50,898 nt of DNA from Bacteroidales bacterium (GCA_012519515.1 JAAYQC010000028.1:1-50898), one strand, 5' to 3'. Shown: positions 18,061 to 26,730, counted from the first letter of the stretch. Numbers and translations: made by a program. Notes: generated by a model from the letters alone, not told the origin.

Positions 18061-18512
18061 TTGTGCGCTTAACATGCCAAGGCATATTTTAAGTGATTTA
18101 TAGGGTTATCATTCTTTGAATTAATTATGTTTCAAGATAGTAACAGCAGTAATCTTCGACAGGATACAAACCGATAATACGAACGCGTTTGTTACAATAA
18201 AAATCTGACGAAGACTTCTTAAAACAATTACTGATTAACCAAATATCAATTTAATGAGTTTCTTAGCCATCATTTTTAATTAATGGTGTAAAATTATCCT
18301 ATTCCAGGTTCTGGACAATACCTAATAATAATGAATCCAAATACTTAATTATAATGAACTTGTGATATAGGATAATTTAGTGCTATTAAAAGGAGTCTGC
18401 CTGACAATTACTGAGGGCTACTCTTCAGAGATGGATCTGGTGCTGTTGCCCTTTATCCCGGGTAAAACCGGGGTTAGCGGAAGATCAGGGTTTATATTCG
18501 GGATTATCCTCA
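18061..18512. repeat. Long direct repeat, copy B
   Basis: Second copy of the segment at 12715-13175, beginning 48 bp upstream of the C39/PKD/FISUMP start codon and running in the same orientation. On the minus strand it carries an open frame of ~56 codons ending NSTRSISEE-stop (stop at 18418). Against copy A this frame differs by one 9-bp in-frame indel and several third-position changes, which hints at past coding. The remaining gap to 18661 contains a small inverted repeat, CCACGG at 18609-18614 with CCGTGG at 18625-18630, and no gene. Confidence 0.75.
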
Positions 18513-18661
18513 CTGATATTGCTGTATGGCTGGCAGTATTAAGTGATTGAAGACCAGGCTGCTCAATAGGTAAATTTCTTTGAATGATTTACATTACATT
18601 GTTGTTTGCCACGGGTTTCACGGTCCGTGGTAAAAAATCCTGACTGATTCCCCAGCTGTGA

Positions 18662-19846
18662 TCAGATATACTCGAAGCTGATCTTCTTTATCCATTTCTC
18701 TTCAAGGAGCCTGGCAATCCTCCTCACCACGGTTCTTCTGATTTCCAGATCGACAGGCAGTGTCGGATCCTGATGAGCCACGTTGATTCTTGTTCCGATA
18801 ACGAAATGAATCTCATCGCTCTCCATCAGAAGCCTCACTATCTTGTCGGCCGGCCCCTTGCCCAGCCTGACACTGTTATTGTATATCTTCAGTATCTCAC
18901 TTACTTTCTGAAGGGTAAGGATGCCTTCGGTAACAAGGTCGATGCCTTCAATAAAACTTTCGGGCGGCAGCTCGGGGTCCTCAAAGATCAACTCATCAAT
19001 AATCGTCTTATTGAGTTCCCTGGCAACGATATCGGCAGTTGTTCCCCCGGAAATAATAACCTTTCCCCTGTAATCCCTGACCTTGGCAGCAAGATCCCTG
19101 TCTTTTTCCTTTTCATAGGGAGGACCGGTGCTGAGAAGCAGTTTCCTCGGCTCACGAAAATATATGGTGGCACATGATATGTCGTCCTTTGCCTTGTATG
19201 CATCATTCTTATGGGCCATGGTGACTATTTTCCCCGACAGGTTCAGCGCCGATATCGATGTATCGCCTTTGACCAGGGCCGATGCATAGGATGCAATATC
19301 ATCCCTTCCCCAGCCGAAGGGGAAGGCTTCGCTGCCCATACCGCTCTGAGCCACACCGTCGGAGAAAAATATTATCCTGTCTTCCTTCGAGGGCATAAAA
19401 GTGCAGGTTTTCAGTACTTTACCTGTATTCTTTCCCTTTTGAAGCACTACCTGCTTCCATTCCGGTTCAAACATCTCGGTTCCCCTGAGCACTATTGTCG
19501 AAGGATTGTCATATTCAAGGATTTTAACGCTTCCGCTGCTTTCTATATCAACTATGGTGAAGGTAGAATAGCTTATCATCCTCTCACTGCACACAGGAAG
19601 GGTGTTCATGATTATCTCGGCAATACGGTCTACCTCCTTGTGCTCCCTGGTGAAGTTGAGGGCCATGGTTGCCGTCAGCGTGGCCAGAACGTTGGCCTTC
19701 ACACCATGCCCCATCCCGTCCGACAGAACGGCAATGACCCTGTCTTCCTCCTTAATGTATTTGTTCAGGAAGACATCGCCACAGATCCTTTCACCGTCGT
19801 GATTTCTCTGCTGGCTGTTAACTTCTATGTAAAAATCCCTGTACAC
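18662..19846 (-). CDS. SpoIIE-family PP2C serine phosphatase
   Basis: 394 residues. The N-terminal ~230 residues are a PP2C/SpoIIE domain with the metal-binding motifs: GERICGDVFLNKY, VIAVLSDGMGHGVKANVLAT, RIIFFSDGVAQSG and KDDISCATIYF. The C-terminal ~150 residues (GKVIISGGTTADIVARELNK onward) form an extra alpha/beta region of unknown role. Start is 8 bp after the sensory hydrogenase-like gene. FeFe-hydrogenase-like sensor proteins (HydS) are known to be encoded beside PP2C phosphatases, so signal output by protein dephosphorylation is a reasonable inference. No partner kinase or anti-anti-sigma gene is seen next to it. Confidence 0.85.
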   Translation of the reverse strand: MYRDFYIEVNSQQRNHDGERICGDVFLNKYIKEEDRVIAVLSDGMGHGVKANVLATLTATMALNFTREHKEVDRIAEIIMNTLPVCSERMISYSTFTIVDIESSGSVKILEYDNPSTIVLRGTEMFEPEWKQVVLQKGKNTGKVLKTCTFMPSKEDRIIFFSDGVAQSGMGSEAFPFGWGRDDIASYASALVKGDTSISALNLSGKIVTMAHKNDAYKAKDDISCATIYFREPRKLLLSTGPPYEKEKDRDLAAKVRDYRGKVIISGGTTADIVARELNKTIIDELIFEDPELPPESFIEGIDLVTEGILTLQKVSEILKIYNNSVRLGKGPADKIVRLLMESDEIHFVIGTRINVAHQDPTLPVDLEIRRTVVRRIARLLEEKWIKKISFEYI

Positions 19847-19854
19847 TCTGTCTA

Positions 19855-21738
19855 TTAACGGGGTTCCTTTCTGATAAGTGACTTTTTCTTATACGATTCG
19901 ATGATGGAATTAAGCATCTGCTCGGTTTCCGAGGCGCCTTCCCCAAGCAGGAATCCTATCTTCTGAACCATTTCAAGGTTTTTATCAATTACATCGCTAA
20001 GCCTGTTGATGACTTCCTCGCCCTGGACCTCGGGTGAGTAAAGATCCCTTATTATGGCGCCGCACATCCTGTTCTTCTTTATAGGAAATATCGAAACATT
20101 GAGCATGCTGTCCTCATAATGAATGTCCTTGCTCACCACCGGCTCATCTTCCTTGAGGACATAGGAGAACATGTTGTAGACGTTAAAGGGAAGAAGAGTC
20201 TTGAGATCGGCTCCGACAAGCCCCGGGATAATTTCAGATATGGCTTTGGCGTCTTCGCCAAGGATATTCACAAAGCTGAGATTGGAGTGAAGAACTTTCA
20301 GGTTGTTGTCGACTATGACAACACCCGATGGAAGCTTCTCAAGCATGTTGTTCATCATGTCCGATGTGCTCTGGGCCATTTCCTTTTCCCTCATGGCAAG
20401 CTCTTCTGATTCCTTAAGGGCTTTTTTTGTCTCGGAAAGCTTCCTGTTGGTCTGCCGCAGGGTTTCAATGTATTCCTGCTTGTTCCTGAGGTTGTAGGTG
20501 TGACACATTTCCGGAACCGCGAGCCCTTTCGCGACTGTCGATGCAAACTGCCGGCACGACTTGTAGCCGCAGGCTCCGCAGTCGAGCGTGTCATTCATGT
20601 TTTCACGCCCAATGAACTTCATCACCTCTGCTATAGCCTCTTCGGGAGGTTCGGGTATCCGCTGATCGTTCGGGTGGAAATCCCTTGAGAAGTCGAGTTT
20701 TGACCAGCGCTTCATATCCTTTTCCCACCTCTCCTTGTCAAGCATTCCAACCCTTTTTTCAGTGTAGAGACGAACCAGTGCCCTTCTCTTGAATCTTTCG
20801 TTATGAGTCTCCATGCCGGGTCCCAGAAGACATCCGGGACAAAAGAAGAGGTTGAAATGATGATGGATGGTGTCAATATAGTTCTCGAAATCATTTATTC
20901 CTTCAAACACATCTTCCCTGCCTGCAGCGGTTATCACGCCGCTGACAGCAATGTCGCGCTTAATGCCTGCTGCCTGGAGTATGCCGGCCGGGAGAGGATA
21001 TAGCGCCCCCCAGTAACCGTAGGGAGGATCAAAATCATCCATCCTGACTTTCTTTTCCTGAATGTCAAATTCTTCAAAAAGCTGCCTCAGCTCTATGAAG
21101 GTGAGAACCTGATCGACCAGTTTGCCTCCCTGGTGGTTCATTGCTTCATCCTTGTTGTCGATGCAGGGACCAATGAAGACGACCGCGACATCATCGCCAT
21201 ACAACTCCTTAACAACCATTGCCGTGGCAATCATGGGTGATACAAGGGGAGCAAGGTTGGTAACAAGCCCCGGGTGATACTTCTCTATCAGCTTGACTAT
21301 CACCGGGCAGTTGGCTGTGATAAAATACTTGCCCTCGGCCTCTTCAAACAGGTTTGCATACTGTGATGCGATCAGATCGACACCGAAGGAATCTTCATGA
21401 ACATATTCGAAACCAAGGGCTTTCAGCATGCTTGCAAATTTCCTGTAATCAGTGATGTCTTCAAATTCCGAAGCTATGCTGGGGGCGACCAGGGCGGCAG
21501 TCTTTCGCTCCGATGCCAGAAGCTTTTTAACTTCTTCCTTCGAATCACGGAATTCCACAGCACGGGGCGAGCATTCTATAAAACACAGGCCGCAGCCTAT
21601 ACACCTTTCATTCACTATAGTCGGGTGTTCCTTCTGAGCCCTCACCTCAATGGCATTCACAGGGCAGACCCTCACGCAGGAATAGGCATTCCGGCAAAGC
21701 TGGTCGTTAATGTAAAAGATTGGCTTTATGTCGTTCAT
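19855..21738 (-). CDS. Sensory-type FeFe-hydrogenase-like protein with PAS domain
   Basis: 627 residues. Order: two 4Fe-4S ferredoxin motifs (CVRVCPVNAI, CIGCGLCFIECSP), a FeFe-hydrogenase large-subunit domain (~80-340), an extra 4Fe-4S binding motif (DCGACGYKSCRQF), a coiled linker, and a PAS domain (~465-560). H-cluster loops: L1 is TANCP at 141-145 (the usual first Cys of TSCCP is Asn); L2 is IGPCIDNKDEA; L3 is FFCPGC at 298-303, with Cys spacing x2 rather than the usual x3. Known HydS-type proteins have altered L1 and low activity and are thought to sense H2 or redox state. Here the last loop is shortened too, so H-cluster binding is uncertain. Operon with the ferredoxin and PP2C genes. 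Confidence 0.8.
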   Translation of the reverse strand: MNDIKPIFYINDQLCRNAYSCVRVCPVNAIEVRAQKEHPTIVNERCIGCGLCFIECSPRAVEFRDSKEEVKKLLASERKTAALVAPSIASEFEDITDYRKFASMLKALGFEYVHEDSFGVDLIASQYANLFEEAEGKYFITANCPVIVKLIEKYHPGLVTNLAPLVSPMIATAMVVKELYGDDVAVVFIGPCIDNKDEAMNHQGGKLVDQVLTFIELRQLFEEFDIQEKKVRMDDFDPPYGYWGALYPLPAGILQAAGIKRDIAVSGVITAAGREDVFEGINDFENYIDTIHHHFNLFFCPGCLLGPGMETHNERFKRRALVRLYTEKRVGMLDKERWEKDMKRWSKLDFSRDFHPNDQRIPEPPEEAIAEVMKFIGRENMNDTLDCGACGYKSCRQFASTVAKGLAVPEMCHTYNLRNKQEYIETLRQTNRKLSETKKALKESEELAMREKEMAQSTSDMMNNMLEKLPSGVVIVDNNLKVLHSNLSFVNILGEDAKAISEIIPGLVGADLKTLLPFNVYNMFSYVLKEDEPVVSKDIHYEDSMLNVSIFPIKKNRMCGAIIRDLYSPEVQGEEVINRLSDVIDKNLEMVQKIGFLLGEGASETEQMLNSIIESYKKKSLIRKEPR

Positions 21739-21759
21739 AAATCCCGAATGATTGGAATG

Positions 21760-22014
21760 CTACCTTATGTTCCCGAACTCCTTTTCAAGTATGGCATCGA
21801 TTTTAGAAAGAGTAACCCCTTCTATTATCCTGTCATTTATCTTCAGATTAGGCCCGTTGCTGCAAAGATTCATGCACCTGGCGCCCTTGAACACTATTCT
21901 GTCTTCAAGATGGTTTCTTTTCAGATAATCCCTGATATAGTTGACTACATCGCGGTTTCCCCGGGAGAAGCAGGAACTACCCATGCATATGTGCATTTCA
22001 ATCTTTTGCGGCAT
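21760..22014 (-). CDS. Thioredoxin-like 2Fe-2S ferredoxin
   Basis: 84 residues with the four-Cys pattern of the thioredoxin-like 2Fe-2S family (NuoE C-terminal type): CMGSSC near residue 10 and CMNLC near residue 47. It lacks the N-terminal helical NuoE part, so it is a stand-alone carrier. First gene of the leftward operon; the start is 200 bp from hydC across the Rex-operator region. It is likely an electron donor or acceptor for the sensory hydrogenase-like protein. Confidence 0.85.
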   Translation of the reverse strand: MPQKIEMHICMGSSCFSRGNRDVVNYIRDYLKRNHLEDRIVFKGARCMNLCSNGPNLKINDRIIEGVTLSKIDAILEKEFGNIR

Positions 22015-22046
22015 CCTCTGTGCTAATGTTATACGGTTATAAAACT

Positions 22047-22054
22047 CAAATGTA
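22047..22054 (-). promoter_or_regulatory. Probable -7 box of the leftward Hyd-sensor operon
   Basis: Minus-strand TACATTTG fits the Bacteroidetes -7 consensus TAnnTTTG and lies 33 bp before the ferredoxin gene start. No good -33 TTG is visible at the usual spacing, so confidence is moderate. Confidence 0.45.
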
Positions 22055-22138
22055 ATAATATTTTTCGGGCTATCATCCGTGTACCTGTTTAAACATCTGT
22101 TGCAAGCCTGATAATGGTGAGGAGCAGAGAGATGATTA

Positions 22139-22173
22139 TTGTTAATAAAATAACAATGTTAATTATGTAACAA
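22139..22173. promoter_or_regulatory. Tandem Rex operator
   Basis: Two adjacent inverted repeats with Rex-like half-sites. The first is the perfect TTGTTAATAAAATAACAA at 22139-22156 (TTGTTA-N6-TAACAA). The second is ATGTTAATTATGTAACAA at 22156-22173, also with N6 spacing and one changed end base. They lie between the divergent starts at 22014 and 22214, just upstream of the rightward -7 box at 22183. Rex binds TTGTTAA/TTGTGAA-type inverted repeats when NADH/NAD is low, and the rex gene itself is six genes downstream, so feedback is likely. Confidence 0.8.
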
Positions 22174-22182
22174 CAAAATCCG

Positions 22183-22190
22183 TATATTTG
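22183..22190 (+). promoter_or_regulatory. -7 box of the hydCBA promoter
   Basis: TATATTTG fits the Bacteroidetes -7 consensus TAnnTTTG, 23 bp before the hydC ATG. The Rex inverted repeats occupy the place where the -33 element would lie, consistent with repression by occlusion. Confidence 0.6.
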
Positions 22191-22213
22191 AAATATATTC
22201 AGTATCTGACAGG

Positions 22214-22684
22214 ATGGCAGCAGACATCAACGATATTATTGGCAAGTACAGGCAGGGGCGGCGCGAGGAACTGATACCCCTCTTGCAGGAGATACAGTCA
22301 GTCTTTGGATATATCTCCGAAGATGCCATTGTCCGCGTGGGAAGTCACCTGGGGCTGAGCACCACAAAGATTTACGGATTAGCCACATTCTACGACCAGT
22401 TCAGGTTCTTTCCCGCGGGTAAAATTCACATAAAGCTTTGCAACGGAACAAGCTGCTATATGAACGGATCAAAAGCTGTAGCAGACAGGTTCAGGGAAGA
22501 GCTGAGGATTGAACCCGGACAAACGACACGAAACGGAAATTTCAGCCTTGAAACCGTAACATGCATGGGGGGATGTTACCACGGACCAGTGATCATGATA
22601 AACGGAGAACATCATATACATGTTCAGCCCGAACAGGTCCCTGAGCTTATCAAGAGGCTTAAATACATAATTGACAACGACTAA
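22214..22684 (+). CDS. hydC: HydC-like subunit, NuoE family 2Fe-2S protein
   Basis: 156 residues, NuoE/HydC family. An N-terminal helical part (LIPLLQEIQSVFGYISEDAI, LSTTKIYGLATFYDQFRF) is followed by a thioredoxin-like 2Fe-2S domain with the full ligand set: CNGTSC near residue 76 and CMGGC near 117. It transfers electrons within the NADH-linked hydrogenase complex. Its stop abuts hydB directly (hydB ATG at 22685), so the two are co-translated. First gene of the rightward operon under the Rex operator. Confidence 0.85.
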   Translation: MAADINDIIGKYRQGRREELIPLLQEIQSVFGYISEDAIVRVGSHLGLSTTKIYGLATFYDQFRFFPAGKIHIKLCNGTSCYMNGSKAVADRFREELRIEPGQTTRNGNFSLETVTCMGGCYHGPVIMINGEHHIHVQPEQVPELIKRLKYIIDND

Positions 22685-24619
22685 ATGGAAGATTTAAAGG
22701 CATTCCTTATAGAGAAGGTATTGTTGTTTGAATCGGATACCCTTGCTTCCGGGACGGAAAAGGTATTGCAGAAGGTTCGCCGCGATAAGACCAGCGTTCC
22801 CGTGATCCATGTCACTTATAATTCAAGTTCAATTATTGCAGGTGCCGACAAGACTCTTACTGCCATTAAATCGTATGTTGCTGATAACCAGACCTCTACG
22901 GAGGTGGTTACGGTAGGATGCGCGGGTCCGGCCAACTACGAGCCGCTGGTTTGCGTACAGATGCCGGGAAAGAACAGGCTGTTTTTCAGGAATATAACTG
23001 AGGAAAAGGTTGATTCTCTTCTGAACGGCGTCTTTCACAGCGATATCAATGATGATGACCTGCTCGGGCAGACAGGTGAAAAGGGTTTCGGACTTTGGCC
23101 GGGAATCCCGTTCATGAATGAACTTCCTTTCTTTGCCCTGCAGAAAAGGGTCATACTCAGCAACTGCGGTTGCTATAATCCTGAAAGTATAGAGGAATAC
23201 ATCTCCCGTGGGGGCTACCGGACATTTATTAAAACCATACGCCATTATACTTCCGAGGAGGTTTGCGACATAATCGAACGAAGCGGCCTGAGAGGCAGGA
23301 GCGGAGGCGGGTATTTAACCGGTTTGAAATGGAAACAGGCGCTCACAACTCCTTCAAACTCCCGTTACCTGATATGCAATGCCAAGGAGAGCGACCCCGG
23401 TTCATTCAGCGACCGGACAATTCTCGAAAGCGACCCCCACCGGCTTATCGAGGGCATGGCAATCTCAGCATATGCTATCGGAGCCTCTAACGCGACTCTG
23501 TACCTGAAATCGGGTTCCGATCATGCTTTGGCCCGGTTTCTCAAAGCGCTTGAGCGGGCGAGAGAATACAGCATTATCGGACATGACATTTACTCAAGCG
23601 GATACAATCTCGAAATAACTGTGAGGGTTGAACCCGGAGCCTTTGTTTGCGGCGAGGAGACAGCCCTTATCAACAGCCTTGAAGGTAAAAGGGGAATGCC
23701 CCAGCTCAAACCTCCATACCCGACATCTTCAGGCCTGGCGGGAAAACCTACGGTTATCAACAATGTAGAAACTCTAATGAATGTACCGCTTATAATGCAA
23801 TACGGTCCCGAATGGTTCAGGGGATTCGGAACCGAAAAAAGTCCGGGTACAAAGATTCTTGCCATAACTGGTCGCGGGAGAATGTCGGGAGTGGTGGAAG
23901 TTGAAATGGGAACCACCATCAGAAAGGTAGTCGAGGATATAGTGGATGGAATAAGGGACGGAAAGGACTTCAAGGCTGTTCAGCTGGGAGGGGCCGCGGG
24001 AACCTTCATTGCCGAAAGTGATTTGGATACTCCTATCGACTTTGAAGCCTTGAAGGAAAAGGGAATAACAATGGGTGCAGGCGGATTCGTGGTGATTGAC
24101 GATTCTTCATGCATGGTCGACCTGGTGAGGTATTACATGGAATTCATCCGCGGGGAGAGCTGTGGCAAATGCATTCCCTGCCGCGAAGGAACGGGAAGGA
24201 TGCTCGAAATCCTGGAAAGCATTATAAAAAAACCTGCCAGTGAGGATTCCGGAACCACTCTCGAGAGATTCAAGGGAGTAATGCAGTTGGAAACCATATC
24301 ATCAGTGATGAAGGACACCTCTCTGTGCGGCCTTGGCCAAACGGCCCCGAATCCATTTATGAGCGCACTCAGAAACTTCAGGGAGGAATTCGAGGAACAT
24401 ATTTTTGACAGGAAATGCCGCGCCAATGTATGCCGCGGACTCAGAACCTTTATTATAAATGTTGAAAAATGCACGGGATGCACGGTTTGCGCCGGAAAAT
24501 GCCCGGTGAACGCTATTTACGGCACACGCCTTCAGCCTTTCTTTATCGTGGAGGATAAATGCATAGGCTGCGGAATCTGTTATGATGTGTGTAAATTCAG
24601 TGCAGTTATTGTGAAGTAG
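22685..24619 (+). CDS. hydB: HydB-like subunit, NuoF family NADH/FMN protein
   Basis: 644 residues. The NuoF core has the FMN/NADH site GLRGRSGGGYLTGLKWKQ, an Asn-rich AKESDPGSFSDR motif and EPGAFVCGEETALINSLEG. The 4Fe-4S site is ESCGKCIPCREGTGRM plus Cys in SLCGLGQT. The C-terminus carries two 4Fe-4S motifs, CTGCTVCAGKCPVNAI and CIGCGICYDVCKF. The N-terminal thioredoxin-like domain has lost its 2Fe-2S ligands: VTYNSSSIIAGAD replaces the CxxxxC stretch and GCAGPANYEPLV keeps only one Cys. This is a flavin subunit oxidising or reducing NAD(H) in an electron-bifurcating-type complex. The loss of one cluster implies an altered electron path. Confidence 0.85.
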   Translation: MEDLKAFLIEKVLLFESDTLASGTEKVLQKVRRDKTSVPVIHVTYNSSSIIAGADKTLTAIKSYVADNQTSTEVVTVGCAGPANYEPLVCVQMPGKNRLFFRNITEEKVDSLLNGVFHSDINDDDLLGQTGEKGFGLWPGIPFMNELPFFALQKRVILSNCGCYNPESIEEYISRGGYRTFIKTIRHYTSEEVCDIIERSGLRGRSGGGYLTGLKWKQALTTPSNSRYLICNAKESDPGSFSDRTILESDPHRLIEGMAISAYAIGASNATLYLKSGSDHALARFLKALERAREYSIIGHDIYSSGYNLEITVRVEPGAFVCGEETALINSLEGKRGMPQLKPPYPTSSGLAGKPTVINNVETLMNVPLIMQYGPEWFRGFGTEKSPGTKILAITGRGRMSGVVEVEMGTTIRKVVEDIVDGIRDGKDFKAVQLGGAAGTFIAESDLDTPIDFEALKEKGITMGAGGFVVIDDSSCMVDLVRYYMEFIRGESCGKCIPCREGTGRMLEILESIIKKPASEDSGTTLERFKGVMQLETISSVMKDTSLCGLGQTAPNPFMSALRNFREEFEEHIFDRKCRANVCRGLRTFIINVEKCTGCTVCAGKCPVNAIYGTRLQPFFIVEDKCIGCGICYDVCKFSAVIVK

Positions 24620-24643
24620 AAAAAAACTGGAATGTATATGGTA

Positions 24644-24900
24644 AGCAATGAACAATTAGCAATTAGCAATGAACAATTAGCAATTAGCAATGAACAATTA
24701 GCAATGAACAATTAGCAATGAACAATTAGCAATGAACAATTAGCAATTATTTAATGACGCGGGGCACAGGGCACAGGGCTCAGGGCACGGGGCGTGTACA
24801 AAACGAACTTGGGGGTGGGGGAGGGTTCCTGGCAAGACTGCAAGACTGCAAGACTGCAAGACCGCGTGCCGCTAGCCGTTCTTTTCAAACTTTCAACTTT
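24644..24900. repeat. Ordered microsatellite-like repeats between hydB and hydA
   Basis: A ~100 bp array of AGCAATGAACAATTAGCAAT-type units (period 7-15 bp) is followed by GGGCACA/GGGCTCA repeats, then CAAGACTG repeated four times, then CTTTCAACTTTCAACT. No ORF. The same families occur in the same order at 33210-33650. They lie in the hydB-hydA gap and end 18 bp before the hydA start. Confidence 0.85.
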
Positions 24901-24917
24901 CAACTCTTATCAGCAAC

Positions 24918-26639
24918 ATGCTATTCACGATCCAGGTAAATAATAAGAAGATAAAGGCCCAAAAGGGAGAAACCATACTTTCGGCACTTAACCGCAACGG
25001 GATTATGATACCAACACTTTGCAGGATTAAGGAATTTACCCCGACGGGAGCCTGCAGAATATGTGTTGTTGAGGTTGAGGGGCGTGACCGTCTTGTGACG
25101 GCATGCTCACAGCCTGTTGAGGAATGGATGAAGATAAAAACCCATTCCCCGAGAGTGATAACAGCCAGAAAAACCATCGTCGAATTGCTTCTTTCAAACC
25201 ATCCCGGCGACTGCCTTTACTGCGACAGAAATCTTTACTGCGAGTTACAGCGACTGGCTGAGGCGCTGAATATTCGTGAACGGAGGATCAAGGGGAAAAA
25301 GACCAAGCAGCGCCTCGACCAGTCGAGCCCGGCCATTGTCAGGGAACTGGCGAAGTGCATCCTGTGCGGCAGATGCGTCAGGGTGTGCGAGGAACTGATC
25401 ACATGCACCTCTCTCGATTTTATTAACCGCGGACGCCTTACTCATATCGGCGCTGCCATGGACAAGGATTTCAACTTCTCAAGCTGTATTCATTGCGGAC
25501 AATGCGTTCTGGTTTGTCCGACAGGAGCCCTTCATGAAAAACATAACATAACCGAGGTACAGGAATACCTGAACAAGCAGGATATGGTAAAGGCAATCCA
25601 GTATTCGCCCGCGGTAGCCACAGGCATCGCGGAAGAACTCGGAATACGGAACGCCAGGGATTTCGACAAGAGCCTTAATGCCATCCTTCGCAAGATAGGA
25701 TTCGATAAGATATATTCCACCGGAGTCGGGACCGACATCTGCGTGACTGAAATTGTCAACACCATGATGGAGAAAGAGGGAGAGAATCCGCCTCAGTCTC
25801 TTTACATAAGCGCCTGCCCGGCATGGGTAAAATATGCCGAACAATTCACCCCGTCGATATTGCCGTCTCTTTCAAAAGTCAAGTCACCGCAGCAGATCAC
25901 AGGTGTACTTGTAAAGACACTGGTTGCCGGGCAGCTGAAGGTGAAGCCCGAACAGATATTCTCCGTGTCGGTGTCGCCCTGTATAGCCATGAAGTATGAG
26001 GCACGTCGCGACGGTATGATGAGAAAGGGAATCAGCGACGTCGATTCGGTGATGACGGTAAGGGAACTGGCCCGGCTGATACGACTCAACGGGATCGATG
26101 TGACCAATATAGAAAGGGAAGCGGCCGACGAACCGCTGAGCGGAAGAAGTTCTTCAGCAGTGCTTGCCGAGGTTTCCGGAGGTCTCGCCGAGTCGGTGAT
26201 CAGGCTTCTTTATTTTAAAAAGACTGGAAGGGAGATCGACCGGCAGGAGTTCAGGAAGCTAAGACTTTCGGGAATATTCAGGGAAGCGGTATTCAAAATT
26301 GAAGACCGTGAGATCAGAGTGGCTGTTGTTGACGGACTTAACGGTCTCGAAAAACTCAGATCGGCACAGGCTTCCGGTACATTTTATGATCTGGTTGAGG
26401 TGATGACCTGCCAGGGAGGATGCATCCACGGAGCAGGACTTCCTTTTGTTATGTCAAAGGAAGATCTGAAGGCCAGGGCAAAGATTGTTTATCAGACCGA
26501 CGACAGCGAAGCTATCAGCCTGCCATGTAAGTCGCCAACGCTTATAAACCTCTATGAGAAGCTTTTAAAGGAGAACGCTGAAATATCGGATAAGAGAATA
26601 TTTTTTACGCACTTTGAGAAAAGAGATGTATTGTTATAA
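24918..26639 (+). CDS. hydA: HydA-like FeFe-hydrogenase subunit with altered H-cluster residues
   Basis: 573 residues. N-terminal 2Fe-2S (Cys 35, 46, 49, 63), His-Cys3 4Fe-4S (His 95, Cys 99, 102, 108), two 4Fe-4S (CILCGRCVRVC, CIHCGQCVLVC), then the H-domain. Loops: L1 is SACPAW (298-303), so the proton-relay Cys of TSCCP.W is Ala; L2 is SPCIAMKYE, keeping the ligand Cys 355 but replacing the following Lys by Met; L3 is MTCQGGCIHGAG, with both Cys present. The small-subunit-like C-terminus is also present. The four cluster-binding Cys remain, so an H-cluster could bind, but turnover should be low by analogy with the altered Cys in HydS. It may be a sensor or diaphorase-type subunit rather than a normal H2 producer. 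Confidence 0.8.
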   Translation: MLFTIQVNNKKIKAQKGETILSALNRNGIMIPTLCRIKEFTPTGACRICVVEVEGRDRLVTACSQPVEEWMKIKTHSPRVITARKTIVELLLSNHPGDCLYCDRNLYCELQRLAEALNIRERRIKGKKTKQRLDQSSPAIVRELAKCILCGRCVRVCEELITCTSLDFINRGRLTHIGAAMDKDFNFSSCIHCGQCVLVCPTGALHEKHNITEVQEYLNKQDMVKAIQYSPAVATGIAEELGIRNARDFDKSLNAILRKIGFDKIYSTGVGTDICVTEIVNTMMEKEGENPPQSLYISACPAWVKYAEQFTPSILPSLSKVKSPQQITGVLVKTLVAGQLKVKPEQIFSVSVSPCIAMKYEARRDGMMRKGISDVDSVMTVRELARLIRLNGIDVTNIEREAADEPLSGRSSSAVLAEVSGGLAESVIRLLYFKKTGREIDRQEFRKLRLSGIFREAVFKIEDREIRVAVVDGLNGLEKLRSAQASGTFYDLVEVMTCQGGCIHGAGLPFVMSKEDLKARAKIVYQTDDSEAISLPCKSPTLINLYEKLLKENAEISDKRIFFTHFEKRDVLL

Positions 26640-26650
26640 CATCCCCTGTG

Positions 26651-26666
26651 CCCCTGAAGGGGTTTT
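26651..26666 (+). terminator. Short hairpin with T-run after hydA
   Basis: CCCC-TGAA-GGGG followed by TTTT, 12 bp after the hydA stop. It is short, so it may act only as partial terminator before the response regulator gene 65 bp further on. Confidence 0.45.
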
Positions 26667-26730
26667 GTGAAGTCTCTTTCAAGGGATACTGGGATAAAAA
26701 AACTGGGAAATGTAAATAGAGAATAATATA

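Noticed and set aside
18014..18085. Upstream extension of the C39/PKD/FISUMP protein
   Set aside because: The extension lacks a signal peptide and reaches into repeat copy B; the ATG at 18013 begins a proper signal sequence.
24644..24745. Possible CRISPR array in the AATTAGCAATGAAC repeats
   Set aside because: Units are 7-15 bp without unique spacers; a microsatellite-like array instead. The same applies to 33210-33650.
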